DNA from: Cycas panzhihuaensis
Lineage: Eukaryota; Cycadophyta
DNA: 64,000 bases
Direction: 5' to 3'
Assembly: GCA_023213395.1 (NCBI GenBank)
Contig: CM041465.1
Coordinates: forward strand, 144,033,741 to 144,097,740
Part shown: positions 33,641 to 45,671 of the stretch, piece after piece
Layout of the letters: each line of letters begins with the position of its first letter
Position numbering within the stretch: position 1 is the first letter of the stretch
Notes under the pieces: model-generated
What the model was told of the DNA's origin: nothing
Databases searched by the model: none
Seen by the model: only the letters and a program-made list of their open reading frames with translations
Program-made: the position numbers and the translations under genes

Positions 33641-35196
33641 ATAGTCAATTACATAAATGTTGTCACATAAATGATAAGCTCAAGTCTTCCAAAGTCTGTT
33701 GGATCATAAATGCTGCTGCACAGAATAAAAAACTGCTGAAGTCCATATAAAGTGGAGTCCATCTACTGGAATACATGGATCAGTAGCCGTTGTAACCGCT
33801 AGTTGGGTAGGAACTCCCTTTATATACATGGATCAATTAGAAGCTGGTAAGAGTAACTGAATAATATCCCACGCCTTGCTCATATGGGAATGCAAGCAAA
33901 AAAAATATATAGAAGGCACATGGTAGGTAAGAGTAGCTTTTAAAATGTGTCCTACCTCTTGCTCAACAAGACTAGCACTTCTTCGACATCTAATGACCAA
34001 AAATACAATGGCACTGTGGCCTCAAACATGCCACATGAGCTTAAAAAATGCCTCATTAGGCTAACAACTTGCCACCATGGGTAAAAATAACTAGCATTAG
34101 AAGTTTTTACATGACTAAAAAAATAATATGTGACTTGTGTAGAAGATATGACTCTCTCTCATAAATGATGTATAATATGATCATAATGGGTTCTTCAAGA
34201 GCCAAAAATAAGTCCATGGTACATGTTATCCCCCTTATTTAGGGTGCATTATATCAAGAAGCCTTGAAAATATAATATGTGCCTATAAAAGCTGTGAAAA
34301 AATAAAGACAAATACAAACTTATAACTTTGAATGAAAAACTATTCATGAAAATAGCTCTAAAATGTATCAAATGGCTTGTCAAATAAAAGTTCTCTCTGT
34401 TATAAATCCAACGCAATAGACGAGATAGAAATCAGAGGTCCCAAGCTTAAGATATGATCGAAAATATTCTAAATACTCTTTAATAATATTGAAAATGGGG
34501 ATTATCCCTTTTTACTACTAGTTAGAGGTCATATAAGTATGCTTGTGACCTGGGGTTGAAGTGATAAGAAGCTAACCAGATTTCAAATACTATCTAATTT
34601 AATTAAATTTATTTTTCAAATCAAAAATATATATAAGTCCCTTTGATAGTGAAATCACACCCGCATTCAGATATATCATCTACATCTACCAAATTAAAAT
34701 GATATTAATAAAAAATTATCATTATTAATCCTATTAGGGTTTCGAGTTCAAGAATATATTTGTATCGAAGAGGGCCACTGCCATGAGTGTTTGCAGGTCT
34801 GTGAGCTTAAAGAAGGGTCACCACCATGGTATGCAGGTCTCACAATTATGTAAGGATTAAAGGAGAACTGTTCATTCCACGAGCCAGGCCACCGTGAGTA
34901 TGAAGTCTAAGGTGTTATTGATGCAAGTTCCGTCAATGGTGAAAGCATCCTCTTATGTAGCTTTTGGGTAATCACGTTTATTTCTAGGGCCACATGATGT
35001 AGAATGGATACACGATCTAATCACTGCAATCTTGCCCATAATGACACCCATTGTATGATCAAATAGAATCCTTTTACCAATGACAGTTATAGGATGTATG
35101 CCCATTGTAGATATTTCAAAGACTCTGCTATGTATTGCAAGTGTAAGAGATGTCCACCATTAATTCCATAGCATGTGAGCCACACGATATGCTAAT
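33641..35196 (-). other. Internal region of exon-carrying element, downstream half
   Basis: No recognised coding sequence. It could hold further captured host DNA with less conserved sequence; I cannot name any. Confidence 0.5.
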
Positions 35197-35499
35197 GAAG
35201 AGCTTTGGCTACTGTGCATTGGCCTTGACTCCCGTATCACGAATAATACCAATAGCCATACCAGCAAAAAGTCCTGCGAGCCCACAAATGAGTCCAAAAG
35301 ATAGATGTGCATAGCCATCAAACAAATAATATGACTTTGCCTTTGGATTAATTCCTATGCTGATAATCACAATAATAATCAAACCATAGATACCCAACAC
35401 TCCTACCACAACCACCGATACAATGGATTTCATCACCAGCTCTAGCCTCATCACACCCATAGATGGCACACCCACATCACTCTTGGCCGTCCCATATGC
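35197..35499 (-). pseudogene. VHA-c: V-ATPase 16-kDa proteolipid (subunit c) exon fragment, captured
   Basis: The frame encodes the middle of the plant vacuolar H+-ATPase proteolipid subunit, which forms the rotating ring that carries protons across the vacuolar membrane. The sequence reads [18 protein letters not shown], then [43 protein letters not shown] and VKANAQ-stop-PKLF. This covers roughly the end of the first to the third of four membrane helices. The fourth helix, with the essential Glu, and the N-terminus are missing. About 100 codons are continuous with only one stop, at a Gln codon. Amino acid changes from the usual plant sequence are nearly all explained by C-to-T or G-to-A. 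The string ttaacag just before the fragment looks like a splice acceptor, so the capture may have included genomic DNA. It cannot make a working subunit. Confidence 0.9.
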
Positions 35500-36325
35500 G
35501 TCTTGTTCCTGTTAATGATATATCAAAAGGTTCATGTGACATGGCCAAAAATAATGGGTCACCACATAAAGAAATGAAAGAAAATAGTGCAAATAAGCAT
35601 GCTTGAAATAGCTTGGATATCCTTCCCACAGTTTGACATTAATGTCATCCATAGTGCCATTATCATCTGGCCCTATGTACTATTTCATCACTACATTTAC
35701 AAGATCTAAAAATATACCAAACTGCAGTAGAAAATTTTTCCAACCTCTTTGTTTTTTTTTTTTTTGAAAAAAAATACATAGGAACATAGGCTAGAATACA
35801 AAAGTTTTTGAATATTTTTCACATACAGAGAGTACATATCAGCAGAAAAAGAACATGACCTTTATCCACCTATAGATCTACAAAAAAAAAATTTAAATAG
35901 AGTCACTCCTGGCCAAGAAGGACTTTCTCAACTACTGTCAATGATCCTAGTTGCATTCTTATCCACTGACGTGTAAGGAAGATGGTCTTCTAGTAATTGC
36001 AATGAGCTTTTGTTGACTTTCACTTGCATGCAATATTATTGTGGTGCCATATACGTGGAAGATGTCCACTTGAGTGGATTCAACAAGCTTCAAACAACTT
36101 CAAAATGGGCTTGAAAACAACCTCCCATCATCATCAAAATAGCCCTTCAAAACTTGATAACAGTCCTATAATAAAATATGCATAAGATGTAACTTGAAAT
36201 CATCTTCAACTTGAGAAAGTCACCAAATCGACACATCAAAAAAAAATTACAAGGCTTGAAAGCTCAAAAACAAGGATAACATGTACTAGGGTTTACAAGA
36301 AATTCCTCTAAGTATTGAACCTTAG
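35500..36325 (-). other. Internal region of exon-carrying element, leader half
   Basis: No gag or pol motif. A T-run of 16 lies at about 35750-35765. This would be the 5' leader of the element transcript. Confidence 0.5.
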
Positions 36326-36337
36326 GCTCTGATACCA
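36326..36337 (-). promoter_or_regulatory. Primer binding site of the exon-carrying element
   Basis: On the minus strand TGGTATCAGAGC, a perfect initiator-Met tRNA complement, directly follows the 5' LTR. Confidence 0.92.
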
Positions 36338-36612
36338 TGTTACAATTAGAAATGTAACAATCACACCCTAATGGTGAGTAACAAAAAGATGAAGTATGTA
36401 CAAAATGGACACCATGTTGGAGAATTGACTAAAACTCAATTATGAACAAAGAGAAGTATATACTTATAGTACAAGTTCACCACTAGTGAGAGAACCCCAT
36501 TGGACTACTTAGAGGTGGCACACATATTAAGGTGACCTACAACTCTAATAGAAAATATAAAAAATAGAGAGAGTTTACATAAGGTTAATGTAATTGAGTA
36601 TTATACCCAACA
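36338..36612 (-). repeat. 5' LTR of the exon-carrying element
   Basis: From TGTTACAATTAGAAATG to ATACCCAACA. It differs from the other LTR by scattered substitutions and small indels. Confidence 0.88.
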
Positions 36613-37650
36613 TCAGGAACTATACAAGCTTGATGTTATAACTAGACCATTGATCTAGTCACATGAATTTGACTCTTATAGTAATTTAGCTTCCACTTGT
36701 AATCCTTCAACTTCAACTTTAGATTTAGATGATCAATTTGCTTCAAAGACATTTGTTTCTCCTAAACTTCTAAAAGACCAATTATAGCATCAATGCCTAA
36801 GTCAATTGAACATGAACAACCTTCATCTACTTTATAAATTGAATATGGTGTATGGTATACCAAATATAAAGCAGACTAAATATATTTATGAGGCTTGTGT
36901 CATGGGAAAATATCATCAGCCTACATCTAGGTCAGATGGAAGAGCTTTGCATACTAAGGGACCTTTAAGCCTGGTATATTTAGATATCTATGGGCCCATA
37001 TCCCAAGCATCTTTTAGAAGCTATCATTATTTCACTACATTTATTGATGACTACTCTAGAAAAGTATGTGTATATTTCTTGAAGCAGAAATCAAAAGCCT
37101 TTGATAAATTCAAAAAATTTAAGCATGGTACTAAACTTAAATTTGGAAATCCACTTAAATCCTTTGTTATAATTATGGAGATAAATATATATCAAATAAG
37201 TTTTCCCAATTTTATAAGGATAATAGCATGAAATGATAGTTTTTTATCCCATACACACCTTAACAAAATAAAGTCACTAAGATAATGAATTAGATCTTGG
37301 TTAGCAAAGGCAAAGTCATGCTTACCATCAAGAATTTGGGACTTCAATTATGGGTTAAAGCCTTTCATATAATAGCATATCTCTTAAATAGAAGTCCATC
37401 TAAGGTAGTGTTGAACATTACTCCTGAGGAGGCATGGTCTGGCCAAGAGCCCACAGTCTCACATTTGCATGCTTTTGGTTGTATAGTATACAAGCTCATA
37501 CTAAAAGAACAAAGGAAAAGGCTAGATGACAAAAGCAAGAAATATATATTTATTGGTTATCAACCTGAATATAAAACATGCAAATCATATAATCCTACCA
37601 CGAAGAAAATATATACATCTAGGGATGTTAGTTTTTAGAAGAGAAGCAAG
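36613..37650 (+). pseudogene. copia-3 integrase remnant
   Basis: GAG-pre-integrase is weak (LSQLNMNNLHLLYK, then YIYEACVMGKYHQP). The core reads SLVYLDIYGPIS, then FTTFIDDYSRKVCVYFLKQK. The second catalytic Asp motif is destroyed (FVIIMEINIY). The C-terminal half is in a frame at 37297-37638 (ITPEEAWSGQEPTVSHLHAF, ending TSRDVSF). The TPQQNG motif between the halves has one Gln codon as TAA. Confidence 0.78.
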
Positions 37651-37989
37651 ATTTCACACGGATTTCATTCTTTAATGACCAATCTGATAAAGCACCTATT
37701 GCTCCTCTTGCTCCATAAAATGTTCCTATAAAATAAATGCCTCCTATATTAATATATACTCCTAGTATATTATTTGTACCCATTATCTTCATATGTATAT
37801 CTACTCTAATTAGTCCTTCAAATTCAAAGCAATTACCTAAATAGTGCTATAAATAATCTCTTCTACTGCTTCACCACCACAACAAGCAAAGAGACAATTA
37901 AAATATAAGCCATCCACCAACTTTTCTTTAATGGTAGATGTATTGTCAACTCCTGAACCATCCACTTTTGAGGAAGCTACTACAGATCT

Positions 37990-39440
37990 AAAGTAGTAAG
38001 CACCAATGACTGAAGAAATTGATTCTATCTTACAAAATGATACATGGAGCTTGTTAAGCTACCTAAAAGGAAGAAACCTATTAATTGTAGATTGATCTAT
38101 AAAATAAAATTGCATGCAAATAGCTTTATTCAGTGATATAAAATACGTTTAGTTACCAAATATTTTAAATAGGTTGAATGTATTGATTATAGTGATACAT
38201 TTACACTAGTTGCCAACATGACCACAATTAGGCTTGTTTTCACAGTTGTAGCTTAATTCAATTGGCATGTTTACCAAATAGATGTAAAAAGTGTCTTCTT
38301 AAATGATGACTTGTAAGATAAAATATATATAAACCAACCTCCCAATTTTGTTGTTCAAGGAAAAGAACACCAAGTGTGTAAACAAAAAAAGGCATTATAT
38401 GGCCTTAAGTAATCTCCCCATGCCTGGTATATTAAGATTAAGGAATATTTTTAAAAGCATGGACTAATTCACCCATCTTCAGATCTAAATCTATATATCA
38501 GAACCAATAATGGTTTGATCATTCTAGTTGTACTTTATATTGATGATTCGTTGATATCTAGTAATGACACATAGTGGATTACACATCTCCAAGGAGAACT
38601 AAATAAGAGCTTTAAGATGACTAACCTCAAGTTATTTCACTATTGTTTTGGCATGGAAGCCTAATATGATTAAAATATATAAAGGAGATTCATTCAAAAA
38701 AATAGGATGGATGAATGTAAAGCATTACCAACTCTTATGGAGAAAAGTCTAAAATTAGATATTGATGAGCATGAAAAACTTATAGATCCTACTTTATATA
38801 AGTAACTTGGTGAAAATTAATTTACCTCACTCAAATTTAACTTAATATTACCTATGGCATTGAAATCTGTTCAAGTTCATGACACTACTCAAGATTTCAT
38901 ATGGAAAGCAGCAATGAGGATCCTTAGATATCTTCGAGGTACTCTCCAATATAGACTTGATTACTGTCATGTGGATAATCTTTTACTGATAGGTTATATA
39001 GATGCAAATTAAGCTAAATACAAAGATAGTTATAGATTAACCTTACATTACTATTTTAATTTAGGTTCTACTTAAATTTCATGGTATTACAAAAAGTAGC
39101 CTAATATCACTCTATCTTCAACTGAAACTAAGTATAAAGCTAGCATTAGTATAGTTGTTGAGGTTATGTAGCCTAGGAGGACTCTTGAAGAGATTGGAAT
39201 CAATCAGACACAAGCTACATCACTATTTTATGATAATCAAAGTATTCTTAAATTAACCAAAAATCTTGTATTCCATGCTAGAATAAACCATATTAAGATT
39301 TACCATCATTTCATTAGGGAGCATGTATAGGATGGTAAGATATATTTGATCTACAAACCTACCAATGATCAGATTGCAAAAATCTTTATAAAGGCAATTT
39401 CTTACAATAAATTCAAAAGGTTTTAGCTTGGCCTCAAAGT
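37990..39440 (+). pseudogene. copia-3 reverse transcriptase and RNase H remnant
   Basis: RT reads MTEEIDSILQNDTWSL, then WHVYQIDVKSVFLNDDL, YGLK-stop-SPHAWY and the box LYIDDSLISS (both Asp kept). RNase H reads YIDAN, TETKYKASIS, LFYDNQSILKLTKN and DQIAKIFIKAI. Several Gln and Trp positions are stops, and frames shift at least twice. Confidence 0.78.
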
Positions 39441-39460
39441 CAGAATTAATAGACTCAGTA

Positions 39461-39471
39461 TTAAGGGAGAG
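39461..39471 (+). promoter_or_regulatory. copia-3 polypurine tract
   Basis: The run ttaagggagag lies directly before TGATATAAT, the presumed LTR start, and after the RNase H end. Confidence 0.6.
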
Positions 39472-39850
39472 TGATATAATAATTAATGATTGATTTTATT
39501 AATTTATTAAGGGTTCATTGTATTATATTTATGTAATGTTTTACATATAGTTTACATTCAGGGCTTCATTATTATAAAAGGGTTAAGTCACAACTTAATA
39601 TTATGAATCTAGGTGTATGAGGGTTTATTTGCTCTCAACATTAAAATATTATAAAGTTGATTTAATCATGTAAGGTGCCAACTATCACCTTGCATGATCT
39701 TACATTCAATATTTCTCATGCTTATTGTAACTACCTCCTTTATTCCTTATATGAGGATTTTTCTATATATTATTTTATGTAATGTACAATTCATGATATG
39801 AGATTAACAAAAGTCATTTTACATTGGAGCCTTTAAGAAATTCATCGCTT
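39472..39850 (+). repeat. Probable copia-3 3' LTR
   Basis: It starts TGATATAATAATTAATG. No matching 5' copy is present, so the right end is a guess. The stretch from about 39850 to 40257 shows nothing else I can name. Confidence 0.4.
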
Positions 39851-40257
39851 ACTTATGTTCATTGATTAAATTTAATTTTAAGTATGTATGAGTCTTAAAC
39901 TTGGGTTAAAACTAGGAAAAACTCCCCCCTTTAACTTTTTTAGCCCATAAGGAAGTTTGTCTCCCCTAAACTACATAGAGAATTCTATCTAAGATCCAAT
40001 ATTTGTGTTTATATAAAATTAGTTCTCCTAAACACATCATGATCTAATATAGGTGGATTCACTCAAACAATAGGTAGTTTATCTTAATATACCTCATGTA
40101 TATTTTCACTACCATTATATGGACCATAGAATTAAAAATTATAAATTTGGTCTACTAAAGTAGCCTAAATCCCCTTCTTTTATGCCTTCATCCAGTTCCA
40201 AGGTAGAATATAAGAATGGCTAGAATGAAGTTTGTTATAAAAAGCAAAGTAAATATA

Positions 40258-40946
40258 TGATGGGATGGTGATTCTTTCAATAAAACATACATGGAAGTGA
40301 AATGAAATAATTCAAAATGAAAATAAAACCAAACTTTATAAGAATACCTTTTTTTTAATCTTTATCTTTCCATTTTAAAAATTACAAAAAAAATGATAAC
40401 TAAATTTTTGGAATATCTAAAAGCATCCAAATTTGAGTCCCATGAGCATGAAAAAATCTTAATTACTATTTCTAAAAACATAGTAACTAATTTGGGGCAA
40501 AAAAACTCTCAAATCAAAAACTTTCTATTTTTAATAGAATCCTAACTATTACTATTTTTAGTAAAATTTTCAAAAGATCTCTAATTCGCTCAAATAAAAT
40601 TAACCCAAAGTAATTAAATATATAATAGGTCTTTAATCTCCTAATTACCTCTTCCTAAATATATTTCAAATCCTTAAAATTACATGTTATTATTTTTATT
40701 TTGGACTTTTATAAAGTCAAAATTAAAATATAATTTTGAGGCCCTATATTACTTTTTCTTTTTTTAAATAGCTACATATGATACCTTTGCTAGCCATGTA
40801 TAACCAGTTTATACTAGAACTTGTATATCACATCCTAAACTTTAATTTTTATATATGATTTATCAAAAAGGGTTAGAAATAAGTGCCATATATTAATTTT
40901 AATATAGGTAATTTTTTTTTGCACTAGAAATATAAATGCTTCTACA
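40258..40946 (-). repeat. 3' LTR of gypsy-4
   Basis: 689 bp, from TGATGGGATGG to GCTTCTACA. It matches 60834-61517 with many substitutions. The string ccattcttctt beyond it is, on the minus strand, a purine-rich aagaagaatgg that may be the polypurine tract. Confidence 0.83.
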
Positions 40947-41179
40947 CCATTCTTCTTAGCCTATAAAGAACTTAGCTCCTACCAGTTACTATGTCAACAT
41001 TCCTACTATTTGTTTAAACTAAGTTTCTTTAGTTTACCTTTATAAATCTAGGTATTATTCTCTTTTTATAGGTCTTTCCATTGAATCAAATATCTATCAT
41101 AATTGCCTTATCTTGTGTAAATTATTTTCCTAACTAATAGCTTCTAAATCTCTTCCTTCTTCTTCCTTAGTATTGCTAC

Positions 41180-42250
41180 CTCAAACTCACATCTTCTACT
41201 TTATCTTGTACCTCATCATCTCTTTTATAAAAAGAATACAAATTAAAGACATTAAATATAGGTAAAATATCAAGGTTATAAGGTAGATTCACCTCATAAG
41301 AATTATCATTAATTTTCTTTATAATTTCAAAAGGACCTTTCTTCTTATATTTTAATTAGTTATATGTACCTTGATGAAACTTATCCTTTCTCTAATATAC
41401 CATCACCAAATTCCCTTCTATAAATACCTTATTTCTCTTGTTTATATCTACTATTATATTATACTTATCATTTTTATCTTAGAATTTTCTCCTCACCTCA
41501 CCATGCATTTATTACATGTGTTCTATAAATCCCTTTATGTTATCGCTTACCATATCCTCAAATGGGTAATTATACCAAATCCAATAGTCCCTTAGAATTT
41601 TTTCCATTCATAATTTAAAATAATGACTTTCTTATTGATCTATTTATAGAGTTATTATAGGCAAACTCAGCCTATGCTAATGCCAAGTCCCACTACTTCG
41701 ATTTCTCTCTAATAATACATCTTAATAGGATTTTTAAGCTCTTATTTATCATCTTTATTTGCCCATCTATTTATAAATGATAAGCACTACTAAATTATAG
41801 ATTTATCCTTAATTTCTTATATAATACTCTCTAAGAATAACTCAAAAACTTGTTATCTATGTATTAAGTGATAGTCTTTAATATCCCATACAACTTGACA
41901 ACCTCCTTAAAAACTAAATTTGATATTCTTATTGTATCATTAGTCTTTTTACATATAATAAAATGAGTCATTTTTTAAGATCTATCTATAATAACAAATA
42001 TGAAATCATTGCCTTATTGAGTGTTTAGCAATCTCAATACAAAATCCATGCTCAAATTTGTCCATGGTACCTTTAGCACTAGTGATGGTATATATAGCCA
42101 TCATACTTAGACCCATTCCTATGAACTAAGTGATTCTTGTAATGTTCCAAAACTTTACTAAAATCTAGGTCAATATCACATAAACACTTTAATGTACCAA
42201 ATTCAACCACTTCACTCACCCTAGTGGTTAATAGTGCTACCCTTATACTC
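41180..42250 (-). pseudogene. gypsy-4 integrase remnant
   Basis: Core blocks on the minus strand: LSMDFVLRLLNTQ, then DFIFVIIDRS (about 42000-42070), VVKLYGILKTIT and DNKFLSYS. The third acid is lost: the family TEVVNRSL motif reads IKMINKSL, Glu to Lys. WDLALA-stop-AEFAYNN follows near 41660-41690. The C-terminal domain reads KKGPFEIIKKINDNSYEVNL (about 41275-41345). Many stops, several at Gln codons. Confidence 0.8.
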
Positions 42251-42369
42251 ATTATATTAATGACTTAATTCTAGCTTTTTAATTTATACTTAAAAAAATA
42301 AATAAACAAATAAATACTTTAAAATATGACACCTATTTTACAGATCTAGTATTCAATTTTTTTTATGTA

Positions 42370-43018
42370 TTTATGTGCCTTAATACCTTATCATTTATAA
42401 ACAAAATAAACTCTTGGGCATGAGATAACACCTCTAACATCTCAGTGCTTCTACAATAACATACAACTCTATATCATGGGTATAATCCTTCTTTCTTATC
42501 TCATTTAACTTCTCATTATAATATGTTATTGGACTTTCTTCTTAACTGAGTAAGGCTCCAATAACCACATGTGATGCATCATAATCAACCTTAAATATTT
42601 TTCTAAAATCTGGTAGTACCAATATAGGTGCCTTTATCACCTTTTTATTCATCAACTTGAAACCCTATTATGTTGCCTTAGTCTAAATAAACTCATTTCC
42701 CTATATACAATCTATTAGTGGGCAATGATAACACGAAAATTTTTCATGAAATTCTAGTAAAATATAGTTAAGCCATAGAAGATCTTTACCTCTATTATAT
42801 TATTATATGTAAACCATTCAATAATATCTCTAATCTTCTCCTCATCCATGTATAATCCATTCTAAAAAATTATAACTACCAAAAATACTACACTACTTTA
42901 TATAGACTTGTATTTCTTCAAGTTTACATATAGCTTCTATGCCCTTAATACATTTAAAACCATCCTTAAATGTATTAAATGCTCTTCCTTAGTTTTATTT
43001 CAAAATAGATAATTATAA
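42370..43018 (-). pseudogene. gypsy-4 RT end and RNase H remnant
   Basis: The minus strand reads KEEHLIHLRMVLNVLRA, then NGLYMDEEKIRDIIEWFTYN, and RNase H as VDYDASHVVIGALLS, then SPITYYNEKLNEIRKKDYTH. The RT active-site box just upstream is partly deleted: IIIYF leads directly into the helix after the Asp pair. Stops are common. Confidence 0.8.
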
Positions 43019-43023
43019 ACTTA

Positions 43024-45481
43024 CTATTTCCTAGTTTCTAAGAATGGGATTTGGATGAGCAGTTAAGTATGGTAAGTATAAGTATATTTTTTGCCCTTCT
43101 ATCCTCTTTTCATTTCATTTACGTATATTGAGCTTATAGGGTAGATATATGCTTGTTATTTTTACTTGATTATTTGAACTATGTCTATCATTTTAGCCAA
43201 AAAAATAATGCCTCCCTAGCCATATGTGATCTGTTTCCTCATCTTGGTTAAAAATTTTCCTACTATTTTATCTTATCTTTAGCTTATTTTCATCTGTTAC
43301 TTATGGATAGATGCTTATAGGCCCTTGTTTTATAGGTTTATCAGCCTATACATAGGAGAAATGATGAAAAAATACTTTTTTTTGTCATACTGCTGTGATT
43401 TTTGTTTTTGTTGTTTATACTGCAAAGTATCTAGTGGTACCATAAAAGAATTCATGGTATGATTGTCACCAACCTAGATTTAGGTTTAATGGTGATAGTA
43501 TGCCATTAATAAGCTAGATCTTTGACTTAAAAGGCTATGTCATCTCCAAGTCATATCATATCTATATTAGAGGGCTAAACATGCTACCAAAAGTCCTTTT
43601 TCCTAGACTTTTCCTTGATTTTGTCACTAAATCTCTTCAAGCCATGCACCTAGTACATGGTTTCTTTTGGGTGGTTTCCTTCACATTATAAGCAAGAAAC
43701 CACCTACCCCTCACCTCAGATTTCTCTAAAGACCCCCCCTTTTTTTCAAAAGGAAGGGAGGAGACCATTGTATAAAGGAGATGTTGGGTACATGTTGCTA
43801 AAATTTAGTCAAATCCACTAGCTTTTTGAAGTTCAACTAGCAACTCATAGCAAGGATCAAGGATACATATTCAAGATAGTTAGAGGAGGCCCTAAGGGAG
43901 ACTTTGTATAACCATAGGCCACCACTTCCCCAACAAAGGGATTGGTAATCCACTCCTTAGCTATTTAAATAGTTGCCCTTTCTCTTCCTTCCATCTAATT
44001 TCCACCATGTTGTGTGAGTACTTGATGTTTCTATGCTATATAATGTTTCCTTTATTTCCTATCATGTTTTTATTTAGGATTAGGCTATTTGATACTTGAT
44101 ATTGCTTGACTTTTTTACCCTTCTTTTTGTTTATTTGCTAAAATTGCTTATTTCCATCATACGGATTTGTAAGCTAAAGTGGGCTTTTCCTAAGCACAAA
44201 TTAAGAAACTAATCATACAGGGGGGACGGTGTCATTTTGAGGCCTTCCACCCCTTCTTCATTATTTTGCTTACATGATTACTAGTTCATAGTTAGCATCT
44301 TCTCACTTTGTGGTTTATATGACTTTTTATTAAGTAGCATATATACATGTGTCATATATTCTTAGAAAGGAAGCTAATTTGCATGTAGGGGAGGAAAATA
44401 GCTTTCATAAGGATTTGATTTGATAAAATTTATACAAGAGAACTCACTATCACTATTCATTATGACTGTTCATAGAATGGGTAAGTGATAGTCATGCCTA
44501 TTTGTGGTTTCCTTTAGATTTATCATTTTTGTGCTCTCCTCTTTTTTATCATAAGGGTATCCGATAAGTGAAAATGCTATCGAATTTCTCTTAGGGATAG
44601 GTACATAAGCCCCCTCTCCTTCATCATTCTACCAACTATGTAACGACCTTGGATGCCAAGCTTTCCATCGTCAAATGTCATTTCCATAGGTACACATCAT
44701 TCTCTCATTTGCATTTTGTAACATTTTTCTTTTGTTAACATTTCCTTTCATTTAATTTCAAAAAAAGAGAGAGAAAAGAGAGAGGTATTAGAATAAGAAG
44801 AGTAAGAAACAAAAGAATAAAAGGGAAAAGAGAGAGAGGAACATACTAGTTTGATTATCTCCTTTTCTCTTATCTTTCTCTACTCATACTTCCTAATCCC
44901 CTTTATTTATCTTTCATTGCACCCCCCTTTGTTGTCTCTTCTTATTATTTTTCTTGCATTAGGACTAGTTCTTTAAGCATAAGAAATGTCTAAACAAAAA
45001 AAAAAGAGATAAAAGGGGAAAAAACCACTACAAAATAAAGCACGTATACAACTAGGTCAGTCCTTGTTTCCTTCTTATGAAAGCCTAAATCAAGAGAGGG
45101 ACTAAAAAGTTGCAAGTTACTAAACTTATAGGATAGTAGTGTCCTCCTAGGTAGAATCACCCTTCTTGCATACTTTGGATAAATAGAGCATATAGGTACA
45201 TGCATACACATATTACCTCTCATTTCTTTAAGCCATCATAGGTTCACTAGAATAAGGAACTAAGACCACCTACATATGTTCATCCAAATCTGCATTACCC
45301 TAGGATAGCCATATAGTCATGTCCAGGAGCCATCGCACACCTTGCGCTAGTATCCAATAAGCACACGGTTACCTTAGGTAAGGTTTCAAATTACCATCAC
45401 TTCCTCAACTTATTGCTTATGCCTTAGGTTAGTCCCACTAGGTTCGTTTATCACATTTTGTGCCTTGCCTTAGTGTATTTC
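43024..45481. mobile_element. Unidentified 2.46-kb insertion in gypsy-4 RT
   Basis: Gypsy RT coding stops at about 43019 and resumes at about 45486. ACTTA stands at both edges (43019-43023 and 45482-45486), consistent with a 5-bp target duplication. No pol motif, LTR pair or terminal inverted repeat is evident inside. A TATA-like string (tatttaaatag, about 43962-43972), an A/G-rich block (44760-44840) and the length suggest a solo LTR of a large gypsy element, but the ends lack clean TG...CA. The minus frame at 44990-45223 is not recognised. Confidence 0.5.
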
Positions 45482-45671
45482 ACTTAGCAATAAATAGTCA
45501 CAAAATGATGTTCATTAACCTCATGAATATGCTTAGGGCATTTGGTATCCTAAATAGCCACTCATATGATCCATCTCTCATTTTAAAGGCATACTTCCAT
45601 TCATACCCTTTTTAGATATAAATTTAATAGTAACCACTTATTTAGTTAATTTTAGTAAAATAGTTTAAACT
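45482..45671 (-). pseudogene. gypsy-4 RT, middle fragment
   Basis: The minus strand reads LNYFTKIN, then YEWKYAFKMRDGSYEWLF and ALSIFMRLMNIIL. These are the RT blocks between F-SKIDL-R-GYHQ and the active box of plant gypsy elements. It lies between the unknown insertion and copia-4. Confidence 0.8.

Larger units (their letters stand above)
33350..36612 (-). mobile_element. Non-autonomous LTR retrotransposon carrying a V-ATPase c exon (minus)
   Basis: LTRs of 279 bp (33350-33628) and 275 bp (36338-36612) are closely similar and have TGTTA...CAACA ends. A perfect primer site lies inside the right LTR and a polypurine tract inside the left one, so the element runs on the minus strand. The 2.7-kb internal region has no gag or pol motif but holds a fragment of a host gene, V-ATPase subunit c, in the same orientation as the element. 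It interrupts copia-3 between protease and integrase. No clear target duplication is left (GCACG versus TCAGG). Confidence 0.88.
32700..39850 (+). mobile_element. Ty1/copia retrotransposon copia-3, interrupted
   Basis: A zinc-knuckle remnant (32714-32755), protease (about 33020), integrase (36806-37640), RT (about 38000-38720) and RNase H (about 38980-39420) follow on the plus strand, with a polypurine tract at 39461-39471. The element is cut between protease and GAG-pre-integrase by a minus-strand LTR element (33350-36612). The 5' LTR and most of gag are absent or lie beyond copia-2. The right end is approximate. Many stops. Confidence 0.78.

Noticed and set aside
35209-35475. Working V-ATPase subunit c gene
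   Set aside because: It lacks the N-terminus and the fourth helix with the essential Glu, has a stop before PKLF and lies inside an LTR element.
33345-36617. Target duplication around the exon-carrying element
   Set aside because: Flanks GCACG and TCAGG match at only three of five bases.
41371-41595. Plus-strand gene of 74 codons
   Set aside because: It is the shadow of gypsy-4 integrase on the minus strand.
43024-45481. Helitron or DNA transposon
   Set aside because: No TC...CTRR ends, no terminal inverted repeats and no helicase or transposase motif; a 5-bp duplication fits an LTR-type insertion better.
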